Assembly: GCA_020718845.1 (NCBI GenBank)
Contig: DYRG01000006.1
Location: forward strand, 25,668 to 89,667
DNA: 64,000 nucleotides
DNA from: Thiomargarita sp.
GTDB taxonomy: Bacteria > Pseudomonadota > Gammaproteobacteria > Beggiatoales > Beggiatoaceae
Reading direction: 5' to 3'
Part shown: piece after piece, positions 54,482 to 64,000 of the stretch
Numbering within the stretch: position 1 is the first letter of the stretch
Layout of the letters: every line of letters starts with the position of its first letter
The notes under the pieces: model-generated
Told to the model about the DNA's origin: nothing
What the model saw: only the letters and a program-made list of their open reading frames with translations
Databases searched by the model: none
Program-made: the position numbers and the translations under genes

Positions 54482-55345
54482 TTATGATTTGAAAGGATAG
54501 GTAATAATATTAGGATTGACTAACCGAATATTCATTGCAACGGGGTCTTTATTTGTTTTAGATTTCTCCAAACGAAATTCAAACAACAAATCACGGCTTG
54601 GCAAAGAATTTGGATTCACATTTGTTGGCAAATTTGAACCATGAAAAAACACCGAACGATAAGGTGATTCTTCATTCCGAGAATCGGTAATCCACAAACC
54701 TTGTCCAATGTGTTCCATGTAACGCATGAAACCAAATCCTTTATCTTCATCGTAATGGTAGCAATACCCACGAACCGTTGATCCAATTTCACCCCAATTC
54801 GGTGTATTTTCAGTCAGTTTCTTTGGAGGAAGTAAATTAGGAACTAAATAACCAGAAATAAACATATCTGCTTCACGTTTTAAGTCGCTAGAAACATTAT
54901 CAAACCCCATAATTTCTACCCGACAGCCATAATTTTGAATCGCTTGCACGACTTTAATGAAATCGCCATCGCCAGTGACTAAAATGACTCGATCAAGGTT
55001 TCTCGATTGCAATAAAACATCGACCGCCATATCTAAATCAGCATTAGCTTTTCCATAGCGATTTCCTTTGTCGTCCTCATACCATTTAACGTTTTTTTGA
55101 ATAACTTTGAAACCATATTCTCTCAACACGGAGAAATAACCATTAATGCCTTTTCTATAAGCCGTGTCCTCACGCGAACGCTCTGGATCAAAGCTCACAT
55201 AAGCATTCAAACGCAACGCTTCAGCACTATCACGACACGCAAATTCCCGCAAAATATCATAGTGCATTCCGTAGCCGCCATTACGATTAACATTCGCAAC
55301 ATCCACATAAACACCAATTTTGGCTAATGATTTAAACGATTGCAC
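54482..55345 (-). CDS. NYN-domain (LabA/DUF88-like) protein with OB-like C-terminal domain
   Basis: The 287-residue protein has a PIN-related NYN domain: Asp15 in GVYVDVANV, Asp103, Asp105 and Asp109 in [13 protein letters not shown], and Asp126 and Asp128 in LVTGDGDF. These acidic residues match the metal site of NYN RNases. Residues about 190-280 look like an OB or cold-shock fold: [29 protein letters not shown] and [24 protein letters not shown] correspond to cold-shock signature strands. A GTG start follows AAGGAATTAG. It heads the operon with prfC, yqhA, lipB and lipA. An RNA-binding nuclease role is inferred. Confidence 0.85.
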   Translation of the reverse strand: MQSFKSLAKIGVYVDVANVNRNGGYGMHYDILREFACRDSAEALRLNAYVSFDPERSREDTAYRKGINGYFSVLREYGFKVIQKNVKWYEDDKGNRYGKANADLDMAVDVLLQSRNLDRVILVTGDGDFIKVVQAIQNYGCRVEIMGFDNVSSDLKREADMFISGYLVPNLLPPKKLTENTPNWGEIGSTVRGYCYHYDEDKGFGFMRYMEHIGQGLWITDSRNEESPYRSVFFHGSNLPTNVNPNSLPSRDLLFEFRLEKSKTNKDPVAMNIRLVNPNIITYPFKS

Positions 55346-55492
55346 ACCTAATTCCTTTGATTTTGCACTACAAAAATTGATTATCAGTTCATATTATACT
55401 GATAATCACTGCAATAATGATAGTTTCTTAAACAAAGAAAGATTTTTATGAAAGGAATATTATGCAACTATTTGATTTAATTAATAAAAAAT

Positions 55493-55972
55493 CTAATCAA
55501 TTAAACGCAAACCAGTTTTTTTGAGGATTTTTGTGCTGTAAAGAATTTGATGATCGAGATCATTTTCTCCCAATAATAAAGCAATTTGTTCTATTTTTTC
55601 TTCAACTTCTTTTCTAGTTTTTCCATGCACCATCGCAAACAAATTGAAATGCCAAATCGGTAAATGACGCGGTCGACGATAGCAATGACTTACAAACGGC
55701 AATTCTCCAATTTTCTTACCATATTCATCAACCACTTCATCGGACACATTCCACACACTCATTCCATTTGCTGTAAAACCCAATTTGTAATGATTAGGGA
55801 TTGCACCGATGCGTCGAATAATACCCATTTCTAACATTCGTTGAAATCGCAACATGATTTCTTGAGGTGTTACATTTAATTGTTCAGCAATAACATGATA
55901 AGGTTTTGAATTTAATGGAAAACCTGTTTGAGTTGCTTGAATAATTTGTCGATCAAGATTATCTAATTTCAT
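55493..55972 (-). CDS. nirH: Siroheme decarboxylase subunit, NirH-like
   Basis: NirH is one of the AsnC-like proteins that decarboxylate 12,18-positions of siroheme to didecarboxysiroheme in heme d1 synthesis. The 159-residue protein has an AsnC-type winged helix at the N-terminus (DRQIIQATQTGFPLNSKPY) and the conserved RRIGAIPNHYKLGFTANGMSVWNV and CYRRPRHLPIWHFNLFAMVHG stretches. It is the last gene of the nir unit, 3 bases after nirG. The assignment H rather than L rests on gene order, since the two are similar. Confidence 0.82.
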   Translation of the reverse strand: MKLDNLDRQIIQATQTGFPLNSKPYHVIAEQLNVTPQEIMLRFQRMLEMGIIRRIGAIPNHYKLGFTANGMSVWNVSDEVVDEYGKKIGELPFVSHCYRRPRHLPIWHFNLFAMVHGKTRKEVEEKIEQIALLLGENDLDHQILYSTKILKKTGLRLID

Positions 55973-55975
55973 ATT

Positions 55976-56419
55976 TCACACTTCCAAATATAATCCAATA
56001 TAATATTCTACTTCTTTTGGAACATTATAAACTTTTAAATCGGTTTGAGTTTCTATTTCAGAAATAACATCTTGAATTCGATCAGGTTTCTCAGTGGCAA
56101 TTACAAACCACATATTCAATTCATGTTCTCTTTTATAATTATGCGCAACTTCTGGAAAACTATTTACAATAGTTGTAACATTTTCAAATGCTTGTTCTGG
56201 CACTGACAATGCCGCTAAAGTTAAACCTCCCCCTAATTTCTCCGCATGATACAGCGCACCAAATCGACTTAAAAAGCCTTCTTTTAAAAGTTTCTCTATA
56301 CGTTGTAATAGTTCATTTTCTTTTATCTCTAAAAGCGTAGCAACCACTTTAAAAGGTCGATCACAAATCGGAAATCCACCTTGTAATTGATTGATAATTT
56401 TACAATCTAAATCATCCAT
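55976..56419 (-). CDS. nirG: Siroheme decarboxylase subunit, NirG-like
   Basis: The 147-residue protein is the NirD/NirG type of AsnC-like siroheme decarboxylase: DDLDCKIINQLQGGFPICDRPF, LSRFGALYHAEKLGG and FPEVAHNYKREHELNMWFVIATE, including the YxREHxxNxWFV pattern of that branch. The start overlaps the nirL end by 8 bases. The C-terminal part is the Lrp/AsnC effector-like domain. Confidence 0.82.
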   Translation of the reverse strand: MDDLDCKIINQLQGGFPICDRPFKVVATLLEIKENELLQRIEKLLKEGFLSRFGALYHAEKLGGGLTLAALSVPEQAFENVTTIVNSFPEVAHNYKREHELNMWFVIATEKPDRIQDVISEIETQTDLKVYNVPKEVEYYIGLYLEV

Positions 56420-56924
56420 TTGCTACGTCCAAAGCAATAGCTTTTCTTTGTACATATTGCGCGCCACATTGCTTAAAACAACGGCGACTAAATAAAATCT
56501 CATGCTCAAGATGTTGAAATTGGCATTGCTCAATAATTAAAGCAATTTTTTCTTTAACATTTTCTCGATCTTGCCCATGAATCATACAAAACAAATTATA
56601 ACGCCAATCGGGGAGTTTTCTTGGTCGACGATAACATAACGTGACAAATTCAAATTCTTTTAATTGTTTTCCAACACTAGAAACCAAATCATCAGGCACA
56701 TTCCACACCACCATTGCATTGGCTTGATAACCTAGTTTTCGATGCCGAACCACAATCCCAAATCGTTTAATAATGCCATTATCTTGTAATTGTGTAATGC
56801 GTTGAATGACTTCACTTTCTGATAAACCTATTTTTGCACCAATTGACGCATAAGGTTTTGAAATTAAAGGAATTCCAGATTGAATTATTTCAATAATATT
56901 CCAATCACGATGATCTAAAAGCAT
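56412..56924 (-). CDS. nirL: Siroheme decarboxylase subunit, NirL-like
   Basis: The 170-residue protein is of the NirL/NirH branch: DHRDWNIIEIIQSGIPLISKPY, IKRFGIVVRHRKLGYQANAMVVWNV and CYRRPRKLPDWRYNLFCMIHG, with a Cys pair near the end (RRCFKQCG). It overlaps nirD upstream by 10 bases and nirG downstream by 8. Position between nirD and nirG, as in Pseudomonas, supports the L assignment. Confidence 0.82.
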   Translation of the reverse strand: MLLDHRDWNIIEIIQSGIPLISKPYASIGAKIGLSESEVIQRITQLQDNGIIKRFGIVVRHRKLGYQANAMVVWNVPDDLVSSVGKQLKEFEFVTLCYRRPRKLPDWRYNLFCMIHGQDRENVKEKIALIIEQCQFQHLEHEILFSRRCFKQCGAQYVQRKAIALDVANG

Positions 56925-57391
56925 AACTTAAACCCCAAATCAATATGATAATCTTCTAGCATCGGCAATGAAATCACAGACAAACCCGTTTCTTCTTCAA
57001 TTTCATTTAAAATATCTTCTAAATGTTCTTCATCTGTAGCAGTAATGACAAACCACAAGTTAAAATAATGTTCTCTTTCGTAATTATGATTAACTTCTGG
57101 CAAACTAGAAATATAATTTGCAACTTCTGCCAAACGAATCGCTGGCACATGAATAGTTGCTAAAGTGCTTCTTCCAATGCTATGCGGGCGAAACACCGCT
57201 CCAATGCGGCTAATTACTTTTTGTTTAGAAAGTTCTTTTAAATGTTGTAATACTTCTTGCTCAGAAATACCTAATTGTTCTGCAATTTCTGCATAAGGAT
57301 TTGAAGAAAGTGGAAAATGACGTTGAAAATCATTTAATAAACGTTGCTGAGTTTCATTTAAAGAAACGGTGTGTAAAGTTTGCACGTTCAT
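56915..57391 (-). CDS. nirD: Siroheme decarboxylase subunit, NirD-like
   Basis: The 158-residue protein carries the NirD/NirG marks: NETQQRLLNDFQRHFPLSSNPYAEIA, ISRIGAVFRPHSIGRSTLAT and LPEVNHNYEREHYFNLWFVITA. The remaining Lrp-like domain ends at YHIDLGFKL. It starts 3 bases after nirF. In some bacteria NirD and NirL are fused; here all four decarboxylase subunits are separate genes. Confidence 0.83.
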   Translation of the reverse strand: MNVQTLHTVSLNETQQRLLNDFQRHFPLSSNPYAEIAEQLGISEQEVLQHLKELSKQKVISRIGAVFRPHSIGRSTLATIHVPAIRLAEVANYISSLPEVNHNYEREHYFNLWFVITATDEEHLEDILNEIEEETGLSVISLPMLEDYHIDLGFKLCF

Positions 57392-57394
57392 TTG

Positions 57395-58564
57395 TTATAA
57401 TCCAATGTAATGCGCACGAACTGTTAAAAAAATTCCACTAGGTTTATCGGCGGGCAAAGTAGCGGTTTCTAATAAAGTTTCTGTATTATAAACAACTAAT
57501 TTATTTTCATCGCGCACAGAAAGCCATATTTCCTCACCACGCGGTGTAAATTCTAAATGCAAAACCGCTTTTCCTACTTCTAAAGTTTTAATGATTTGCA
57601 AGGTTTCAATATCCAAGACTTGCACTTTCTCATTATTAGGCAATGCAAAATTAACCCACATTTGTCGTTGATCGGGGCGAACTCTAATAAAAATCGGTTG
57701 TCCAGAAACAGGGATTCTTTTAATTTCTTGCCATGTTTTCTTATCAATGACGAGTATTTCATGGCGACCCACTGCTGGAACAAATATATAATCACCTGCA
57801 ACCCCAAATCCTTCTAAATGTGGCATTTTAAAAATAGGAAGTTTTTCATCTTCTTTCTTTAAAGTTGAAACAATTTTTTGCACGCCTTGTTCAGGATACC
57901 ACAAATCTAATAAAGCTAAGCCGTCTTCTCCAAATAAACCCGCGATATAATAACGTCCTTCATTTGAAATTAACGCATCATAAGGTAATTTTCCAACATT
58001 TTTAAATTTCTGAACTTTTGGATTTTTAGATTCTTTCGCATCAATTAACCAAATTTCATTTGCTTCAAACACACTTGTTACAAATTTTTGATTTGGCGCA
58101 TCAACCAAACCCACTGTTTTAGAGGTTTGATTTTGCTCACCATAAATAGCGGGGATTTCTGCAAGTTGTTCTAAGGTTTCTGAATCAAATAATTTTACGC
58201 CACCAGGAGTATAATTTGAAACCGCAATGATTTTACCGTCTTGAGAAATTGCTCCGCCAATGCTATTTCCTGACTGCATGATTCTATTGACAATTTTGGA
58301 TTCTAAAATATCAACTTTAGTTAAGCCCCCATCGCGTCCAAAAACGTAAGCAAAACGTTCATCGCGTGAAAAAACAACTGAAGCGTGTGACAAATCCCCT
58401 AAACCTTCCACTTTTGAAATGATTTTCTTATGGGTAGTTTCGATGATTAAAATCGAACCTGTTGCACGTTCAATCACAACCCCTAAATCGCCTGTTCCTC
58501 GTAATTCAACAGCAAAAGTTAAGAGCGGAAATAAAAGAAATGGAATTAAAAGAAAGCGAAACAT
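57395..58564 (-). CDS. nirF: Heme d1 biosynthesis protein NirF
   Basis: NirF is an exported beta-propeller that acts late in heme d1 formation and resembles the d1 domain of NirS. The 389-residue protein has a signal peptide (FRFLLIPFLLFPLLTFA) and NirF landmarks: ELRGTGDLGVVIERATGSILI, HASVVFSRDERFAYVFGRDGGLTKVD, AISQDGKIIAVSNYTPGGVK and FKMPHLEGFGVAGDYIFVPAVGRHE. The ATG at 58564 has an AAGGAAA site; the upstream extension would overlap nirC. It follows nirC by 4 bases. Confidence 0.92.
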   Translation of the reverse strand: MFRFLLIPFLLFPLLTFAVELRGTGDLGVVIERATGSILIIETTHKKIISKVEGLGDLSHASVVFSRDERFAYVFGRDGGLTKVDILESKIVNRIMQSGNSIGGAISQDGKIIAVSNYTPGGVKLFDSETLEQLAEIPAIYGEQNQTSKTVGLVDAPNQKFVTSVFEANEIWLIDAKESKNPKVQKFKNVGKLPYDALISNEGRYYIAGLFGEDGLALLDLWYPEQGVQKIVSTLKKEDEKLPIFKMPHLEGFGVAGDYIFVPAVGRHEILVIDKKTWQEIKRIPVSGQPIFIRVRPDQRQMWVNFALPNNEKVQVLDIETLQIIKTLEVGKAVLHLEFTPRGEEIWLSVRDENKLVVYNTETLLETATLPADKPSGIFLTVRAHYIGL

Positions 58565-58568
58565 ATTA

Positions 58569-58874
58569 TTATTTTCCTTGACGCAGCATTTGAATGATAA
58601 AATCAACTTCTTGTTCGGTTAATAAAGATTTCCATGCGGGCATTGCAGTGGTAGGTTTTCCATATAAAATAATCGTTTTCAAATAATCATTTGATTTATC
58701 TAATAATGCTTGTGGTGTTAAAGGCGTTCCTAAACCACCTTGTAATGTCATGCCGTGACAAGAACCACAATCTTGTTCTAAAAAGTTTTTTAATTCGATT
58801 TCACGGTTTGGAGAAATCGCATTTGCAATGGTTAAAATGCTGAGAAGTAATCCGATTAAACAATAGATTTTCAT
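58569..58874 (-). CDS. nirC: Periplasmic c-type cytochrome NirC
   Basis: The 101-residue protein has a signal peptide (IYCLIGLLLSILTIANA) and one heme c site, Cys36-Gly-Ser-Cys39-His40 in DCGSCHGMTLQGG, with a distal Met in TTAMPAWK. NirC serves the maturation or reduction of the d1 enzyme. It lies 83 bases downstream of nirS, across a terminator hairpin, and its ATG lacks a clear ribosome-binding site. Confidence 0.9.
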   Translation of the reverse strand: MKIYCLIGLLLSILTIANAISPNREIELKNFLEQDCGSCHGMTLQGGLGTPLTPQALLDKSNDYLKTIILYGKPTTAMPAWKSLLTEQEVDFIIQMLRQGK

Positions 58875-58880
58875 ATATTT

Positions 58881-58907
58881 AAAAAGAGGAGGGAGAAATA
58901 TCCCTCC
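58881..58907 (-). terminator. Hairpin with U tract between nirS and nirC
   Basis: On the minus strand a 7-bp stem GGAGGGA/TCCCTCC with a 6-base loop is followed by TCTTTTT. It lies 50 bases after the nirS stop and only 7 bases before the nirC ATG. It probably ends part of the nirS transcripts so that more NirS than maturation protein is made. Confidence 0.72.
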
Positions 58908-58957
58908 AGAAGTAGAATGCTTGTTGGTACAAACAGCCTCGTTAGTAAATGGAGAAA

Positions 58958-60775
<1,818 letters not shown>

Positions 60776-60797
60776 CTAGAGTAGTCCTCTGTCCTCA

Positions 60798-60811
60798 TTG
60801 ACGTAGGTCAA
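60798..60811 (-). promoter_or_regulatory. Crp/Fnr-type palindrome upstream of nirS (proximal)
   Basis: TTGAC-N4-GTCAA is a perfect inverted repeat of the general Fnr/Dnr form, 89 bases before the nirS ATG. Proteins of the Crp/Fnr family commonly activate nirS under low oxygen or nitric oxide. Which regulator reads it cannot be told; no such gene is in the window. Confidence 0.7.
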
Positions 60812-60820
60812 CAATCCTAC

Positions 60821-60834
60821 TTGACCTTTGTCAA
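60821..60834 (-). promoter_or_regulatory. Crp/Fnr-type palindrome upstream of nirS (distal)
   Basis: A second perfect TTGAC-N4-GTCAA lies with its centre 23 bases from that of the first, about two helical turns, so two dimers could bind one face of the DNA. It might also act on the divergent sdh genes, though these start about 450 bases away. Confidence 0.65.
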
Positions 60835-61182
60835 ATTTTATAAGTTTGAAATACAAAAAATATTGTTCTATTGGAAGAAATATTGTGGCTATCTTTAAAA
60901 GAAATAAGATATTTTTAAGTGTTGAATATAACGTTTAAAAATTCCCCAAATTTTTTTATCTGTTACAAATACCTCTAATTCTCAATCTATCTCAAATTTT
61001 CTACTCACTTCAAGCATATTATTTCTTTTATATATTTCACCGCTTTCTCTCTTTTTACGTTTTTTTAAAAGATGTATGAATTATGTGAAAGGCGATCATT
61101 GAAGAATATGTTTTAAAGGATAAATGCTTACATATCAAAGAGTTAATTGTTTTAGCCTATTATAAAAAAAGTCTATACCCTC

Positions 61183-61211
61183 TTGCTAATAAGCGATAAA
61201 AGTTTTATGTT
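61183..61211 (+). promoter_or_regulatory. Candidate sigma70 promoter for sdhC
   Basis: TTGCTA, a 17-base spacer and TATGTT give a moderate sigma70 match ending 69 bases before the sdhC ATG. The perfect palindrome TTGCA-T-TGCAA (61213-61223) lies just downstream, over the expected transcription start, where a repressor could bind. Confidence 0.4.
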
Positions 61212-61279
61212 ATTGCATTGCAACATTTTTATGGCAACCTAAAAAGTTTTCTTTTTGGTACACATTTAAGAGGGGGATT

Positions 61280-61669
61280 ATGGCAACGTCAACTCCACGC
61301 GGTCGACCTTTGTCGCCGCATTTGCAGGTTTATAACTTGCCCATCACAGCGCGTTTGTCGGTTTTACATCGCGGCACTGGCATGATTTTAGTGTTTGGAA
61401 CTATTTTATTAGTTGCTTGGCTGGGTGTTATTGCGAGCGGTTCACAAAACTACTTATTTATCAATGGGATATTAGCATCTTGGATGGGTAAAATTGCTTT
61501 AATTGGCTTTTCATTTTCTTTAATTTACCATTTGTGCAATGGCGTGCGTCATTTGTTTTGGGACATTGGAAAAGGATTTGAAAATTCTTGTGTTAATCGT
61601 ACCGCTTATTTGACGATTACAATTGCGGTTGCTTTGACGGCGGGCATTTGGTTGCTCACAACGCTTTGA
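61280..61669 (+). CDS. sdhC: Succinate dehydrogenase cytochrome b556 subunit
   Basis: SdhC is a membrane anchor of complex II that binds heme b and ubiquinone. The 129-residue protein has three membrane helices and the family stretches RPLSPHLQVYNLPITARLSVLHRGTG and SLIYHLCNGVRHLFWD, with His84 as the likely heme ligand. AGAGGGGG precedes the ATG. The first of sdhCDAB. Confidence 0.95.
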   Translation: MATSTPRGRPLSPHLQVYNLPITARLSVLHRGTGMILVFGTILLVAWLGVIASGSQNYLFINGILASWMGKIALIGFSFSLIYHLCNGVRHLFWDIGKGFENSCVNRTAYLTITIAVALTAGIWLLTTL

Positions 61670-61683
61670 TTTTTGGAGAATTT

Positions 61684-62070
61684 ATGTCATTTCAAACACC
61701 TTTGGCTCGAGCAAAAGGCTTAGGTTCTGCAAAGGACGGCACGCATCATTTTATGGTTCAACGTTTGTCGGCTATCGCATTGATTCCATTAACTTTATGC
61801 TTCGTATTTGCGATCATCAAATTGGTCGGCGCGGATTATCAAACGGTTGTCGCGTGGTTCAAATCCCCTTTTAACGCTTTGCTGATGATTTCTTTTATCC
61901 TCATGAGCGCGTGGCATGGGGCATTGGGCGCGCAAGTCGTTATCGAAGACTACATTCACTGCGAAAGCATGAAGATTTTTCTTTTAATTATCATGAAGTT
62001 AGCAACGGGTTTGGCGGCAATCGCGGGCGTGTGGTTCGTGGTTTTAATCAACTTGCGCGGAGGAGTTTAA
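61684..62070 (+). CDS. sdhD: Succinate dehydrogenase membrane anchor subunit
   Basis: The second membrane anchor of complex II, with three helices in 128 residues. Landmarks are ARAKGLGSAKDGTHHFMVQRLSAIALIPL-type start (read as ARAKGLGSAKDG and HHFMVQRLSAIAL) and SAWHGALGAQVVIEDYIH. The ATG at 61684 fits the family start; the frame is open 12 codons earlier, into sdhC. sdhA begins directly after its stop. Confidence 0.93.
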   Translation: MSFQTPLARAKGLGSAKDGTHHFMVQRLSAIALIPLTLCFVFAIIKLVGADYQTVVAWFKSPFNALLMISFILMSAWHGALGAQVVIEDYIHCESMKIFLLIIMKLATGLAAIAGVWFVVLINLRGGV

Positions 62071-63861
62071 ATGGGCGCGTATCCAATAACCGATCATTTT
62101 TATGACGTAGTGGTCGTCGGCGCGGGTGGTGCGGGTTTGCGTGCGACCTTCGGCATGGCTGAAAAAGGCTTAAAAACTGCTTGTTTATCAAAGGTTTTCC
62201 CCACTCGTTCGCACACCGTCGCGGCTCAAGGCGGAATCAGCGCGGCTCTCGGCAACATGGGCGAAGATAATTGGCGTTTCCATATGTACGACACCGTCAA
62301 AGGCTCAGATTGGCTCGGCGACCAAGACGCTATCGAATATATGTGCCGCGAAGCAATCCCCGCCATCATCGAATTAGAGCATTACGGCGTACCTTTTTCG
62401 CGTACTGCGGAAGGCAAAATCTATCAACGTGCATTCGGTGGCATGACCACCCATTTTGGTAAAGGTCAAGCTCAACGCACTTGCGCAGCGGCGGATCGTA
62501 CCGGTCACGCGATGTTGCACACTTTGTATCAACAAGCGTTGCGTTGTCATGCAGAGTTTTTCATTGAATATTTCGCGCTCGATTTGATCATGGATGACGA
62601 AGGCGCGTGTCGAGGCGTGATCGCATTGGATATGGCAGAAGGCACACTTCACCGTTTCCGCGCCCATCGAACCGTGTTAGCGACTGGCGGTTACGGAAGA
62701 GCTTATTTTTCAGCAACTTCCGCACATACTTGTACTGGCGACGGCGGCGGAATGGTGTTACGCGCGGGCTTACCTTTACAAGACCTTGAATTTGTTCAAT
62801 TTCATCCAACGGGTATTTATGGTTCGGGATGTTTAATTACCGAAGGTGCGCGTGGTGAAGGTGGATTCTTAACCAACAAAGACGGCGAGCGTTTCATGGA
62901 ACGTTATGCACCTAACGCCAAAGACTTAGCGTCGCGTGACGTGGTGTCTCGTGCGATGACAATGGAAATTCGTGATGGACGTGGCGTAGGTGAACACGGC
63001 GATCACATCCATTTGCACTTAGAGCATTTGGGCGCGGAAGTTTTGAACGAACGTCTTCCTGGAATCTCCGAATCCGCCAAAATCTTCGCGGGCGTGGACG
63101 TGACCAAACAACCGATCCCCGTCATTCCAACCGTTCACTACAACATGGGCGGCATTCCAACCAATTATCATGGCGAAGTCGTCACTCTTAAAAATGGCAA
63201 TCCAGACTCTGTCGTTGAAGGTTTAATGGCAATCGGCGAAGCGGCGTGTGTTTCTGTTCACGGAGCGAATCGTTTGGGTTCTAACTCATTGTTAGACTTA
63301 GTAGTTTTCGGACGTGCAGCAGCAAAACGTTGTGCGGCAACCGTTCAATCTGGATCGGCACACAAACCTTTAGCGGAATCTTTTAGCGAACCCGCATTAA
63401 CACGCTTAGACAAATTACGCAATTCAAACGGCGGATCATCAACCGCACAAATTCGCTTAAATATGCAACGAGTCATGCAACGTGACGCAGCAGTGTTCAG
63501 AACAGGCGAAACTTTAGCGGAAGGGGTTGCGGATATTTCTAAGGTTTATCAATCATTTAGCGATGTCAAAGTTACGGATCGGTCGTTGATTTGGAATTCG
63601 GATTTATTGGAAACTTTAGAACTCGACAATTTGCGCGGACAAGCGGTGGTGGCAATGAATTCGGCGGCAAATCGTCAAGAAAGTCGCGGTGCGCACGCTC
63701 GAGAAGATTTCCCCAATCGTGACGATGAAAACTGGATGAAGCACACAGCGGCGTGGTTGGACAATGACACGGGCGCGGTGAAAATCGATTATCGCCCCGT
63801 TCACATGTACACCTTGACCGACGAAGCCGAAGTCGTTCCGCCCAAACCCCGCGTCTATTAG
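62071..63861 (+). CDS. sdhA: Succinate dehydrogenase flavoprotein subunit
   Basis: SdhA oxidises succinate to fumarate with covalently bound FAD. The 596-residue protein has the FAD-binding [15 protein letters not shown], the flavinylation His48 in [18 protein letters not shown], the active-site [13 protein letters not shown] and [23 protein letters not shown], and [28 protein letters not shown] precedes the ATG, with no gap to sdhD. The first two thirds are clearly G+C-richer than the window average. Its stop is 9 bases before sdhB. Confidence 0.97.
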   Translation: MGAYPITDHFYDVVVVGAGGAGLRATFGMAEKGLKTACLSKVFPTRSHTVAAQGGISAALGNMGEDNWRFHMYDTVKGSDWLGDQDAIEYMCREAIPAIIELEHYGVPFSRTAEGKIYQRAFGGMTTHFGKGQAQRTCAAADRTGHAMLHTLYQQALRCHAEFFIEYFALDLIMDDEGACRGVIALDMAEGTLHRFRAHRTVLATGGYGRAYFSATSAHTCTGDGGGMVLRAGLPLQDLEFVQFHPTGIYGSGCLITEGARGEGGFLTNKDGERFMERYAPNAKDLASRDVVSRAMTMEIRDGRGVGEHGDHIHLHLEHLGAEVLNERLPGISESAKIFAGVDVTKQPIPVIPTVHYNMGGIPTNYHGEVVTLKNGNPDSVVEGLMAIGEAACVSVHGANRLGSNSLLDLVVFGRAAAKRCAATVQSGSAHKPLAESFSEPALTRLDKLRNSNGGSSTAQIRLNMQRVMQRDAAVFRTGETLAEGVADISKVYQSFSDVKVTDRSLIWNSDLLETLELDNLRGQAVVAMNSAANRQESRGAHAREDFPNRDDENWMKHTAAWLDNDTGAVKIDYRPVHMYTLTDEAEVVPPKPRVY

Positions 63862-63870
63862 GAGATTATC

Positions 63871-64000
63871 ATGGCTGAATTTACTCTTCCTGCCGATTCT
63901 ATCGTTAAAAAAGGGCGTGAAGTCAACAAAGAAACTTCTGGCAAACGCATTAGAAAGTTTGTGATTTATCGGTTTGATCCAGATACGGGAGAAAATCCTC
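63871..64000 (+). CDS. sdhB: Succinate dehydrogenase iron-sulfur subunit, 5' part only
   Basis: The 43 visible codons begin MAEFTLPADS and reach IRKFVIYRFDPDTGENP, the standard N-terminal strand of SdhB; the iron-sulfur cysteines lie beyond the window. The ATG is preceded by TAGGAG, overlapping the sdhA stop region. Confidence 0.88.
   Translation, partial: MAEFTLPADSIVKKGREVNKETSGKRIRKFVIYRFDPDTGENP

Noticed and set aside
55346..55492. Fnr-like site TTGAT...ATCAA downstream of nirH
   Set aside because: The half-sites are not at the 4-base spacing of Fnr boxes; the sequence is a loose AT-rich inverted repeat.

Overview
The window is a stretch of bacterial chromosome from an AT-rich gammaproteobacterium. 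The gene content (RnfA, RlmD, UbiJ, CarAB-GreA order, PrfC, YqhA/UPF0114, GreA, DapC/DapD) is gammaproteobacterial. A cytochrome cd1 nitrite reductase cluster, a secreted DsrE-like protein, a bacteriohemerythrin and TPR histidine kinases fit a denitrifying, sulfur-oxidising member of the Thiotrichales, perhaps Beggiatoaceae-like. That placement is an inference from gene content and base composition; no rRNA or tRNA gene is present to test it.

Layout. Bases 1-12.5 kb: a partial mutM, a large HEAT/DUF349 coiled-coil protein, a SlyD-type isomerase, smpB with glgP, an orphan rnfA followed by a P-type Ca2+ pump, a CoA pyrophosphatase and purM. 12.8-19.4 kb (minus strand): dapD, dapC and a Cache-PAS sensor kinase in one unit, then argG and trpF. 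19.4-23.3 kb (plus): a lipoprotein, a PfkB kinase, then a TPR histidine kinase, a bare receiver and a PIN-domain protein in a tight row. 23.3-28.7 kb (minus): a subtilisin-like lipoprotein, bacteriohemerythrin, a degenerate methyltransferase-like protein and trpA. 28.8-36.1 kb: a methyltransferase overlapping a secreted DsrE-like protein, an rlmD-ubiA-mtnD-mtnC operon, ubiJ, and a MntA-HepT toxin-antitoxin pair that overlaps tilS. 36.2-44.0 kb: carA, a 2.8 kb very AT-rich helicase-TPR gene, carB and greA. 44.1-48.7 kb: surface-polysaccharide type genes (DUF2142 protein, GNAT-like protein, Wzt-type ABC ATPase, methyltransferase). 48.8-55.3 kb: nadE, and a minus-strand unit of a NYN protein, prfC, yqhA, lipB and lipA. 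55.5-60.7 kb (minus): nirSCFDLGH, preceded by two perfect TTGAC-N4-GTCAA palindromes. 61.3 kb to the end (plus): sdhCDA and the start of sdhB.

Working together: nirS, nirC, nirF and nirDLGH supply the d1-heme nitrite reductase and most of its cofactor pathway (nirE, nirJ and nirN are not here). Succinate dehydrogenase, UbiJ, the UbiA-type prenyltransferase and RnfA serve the membrane electron-transport side. CarAB, ArgG, PurM, TrpA/F, DapC/D and MtnC/D are biosynthetic and salvage functions, several detached from their usual partners. The accessory cargo is a large uncharacterised helicase between the two subunits of carbamoyl-phosphate synthase, a type VII toxin-antitoxin pair joined to tilS, and a kinase-receiver-PIN trio. 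No insertion sequence, prophage, CRISPR array, tRNA or rRNA was found.
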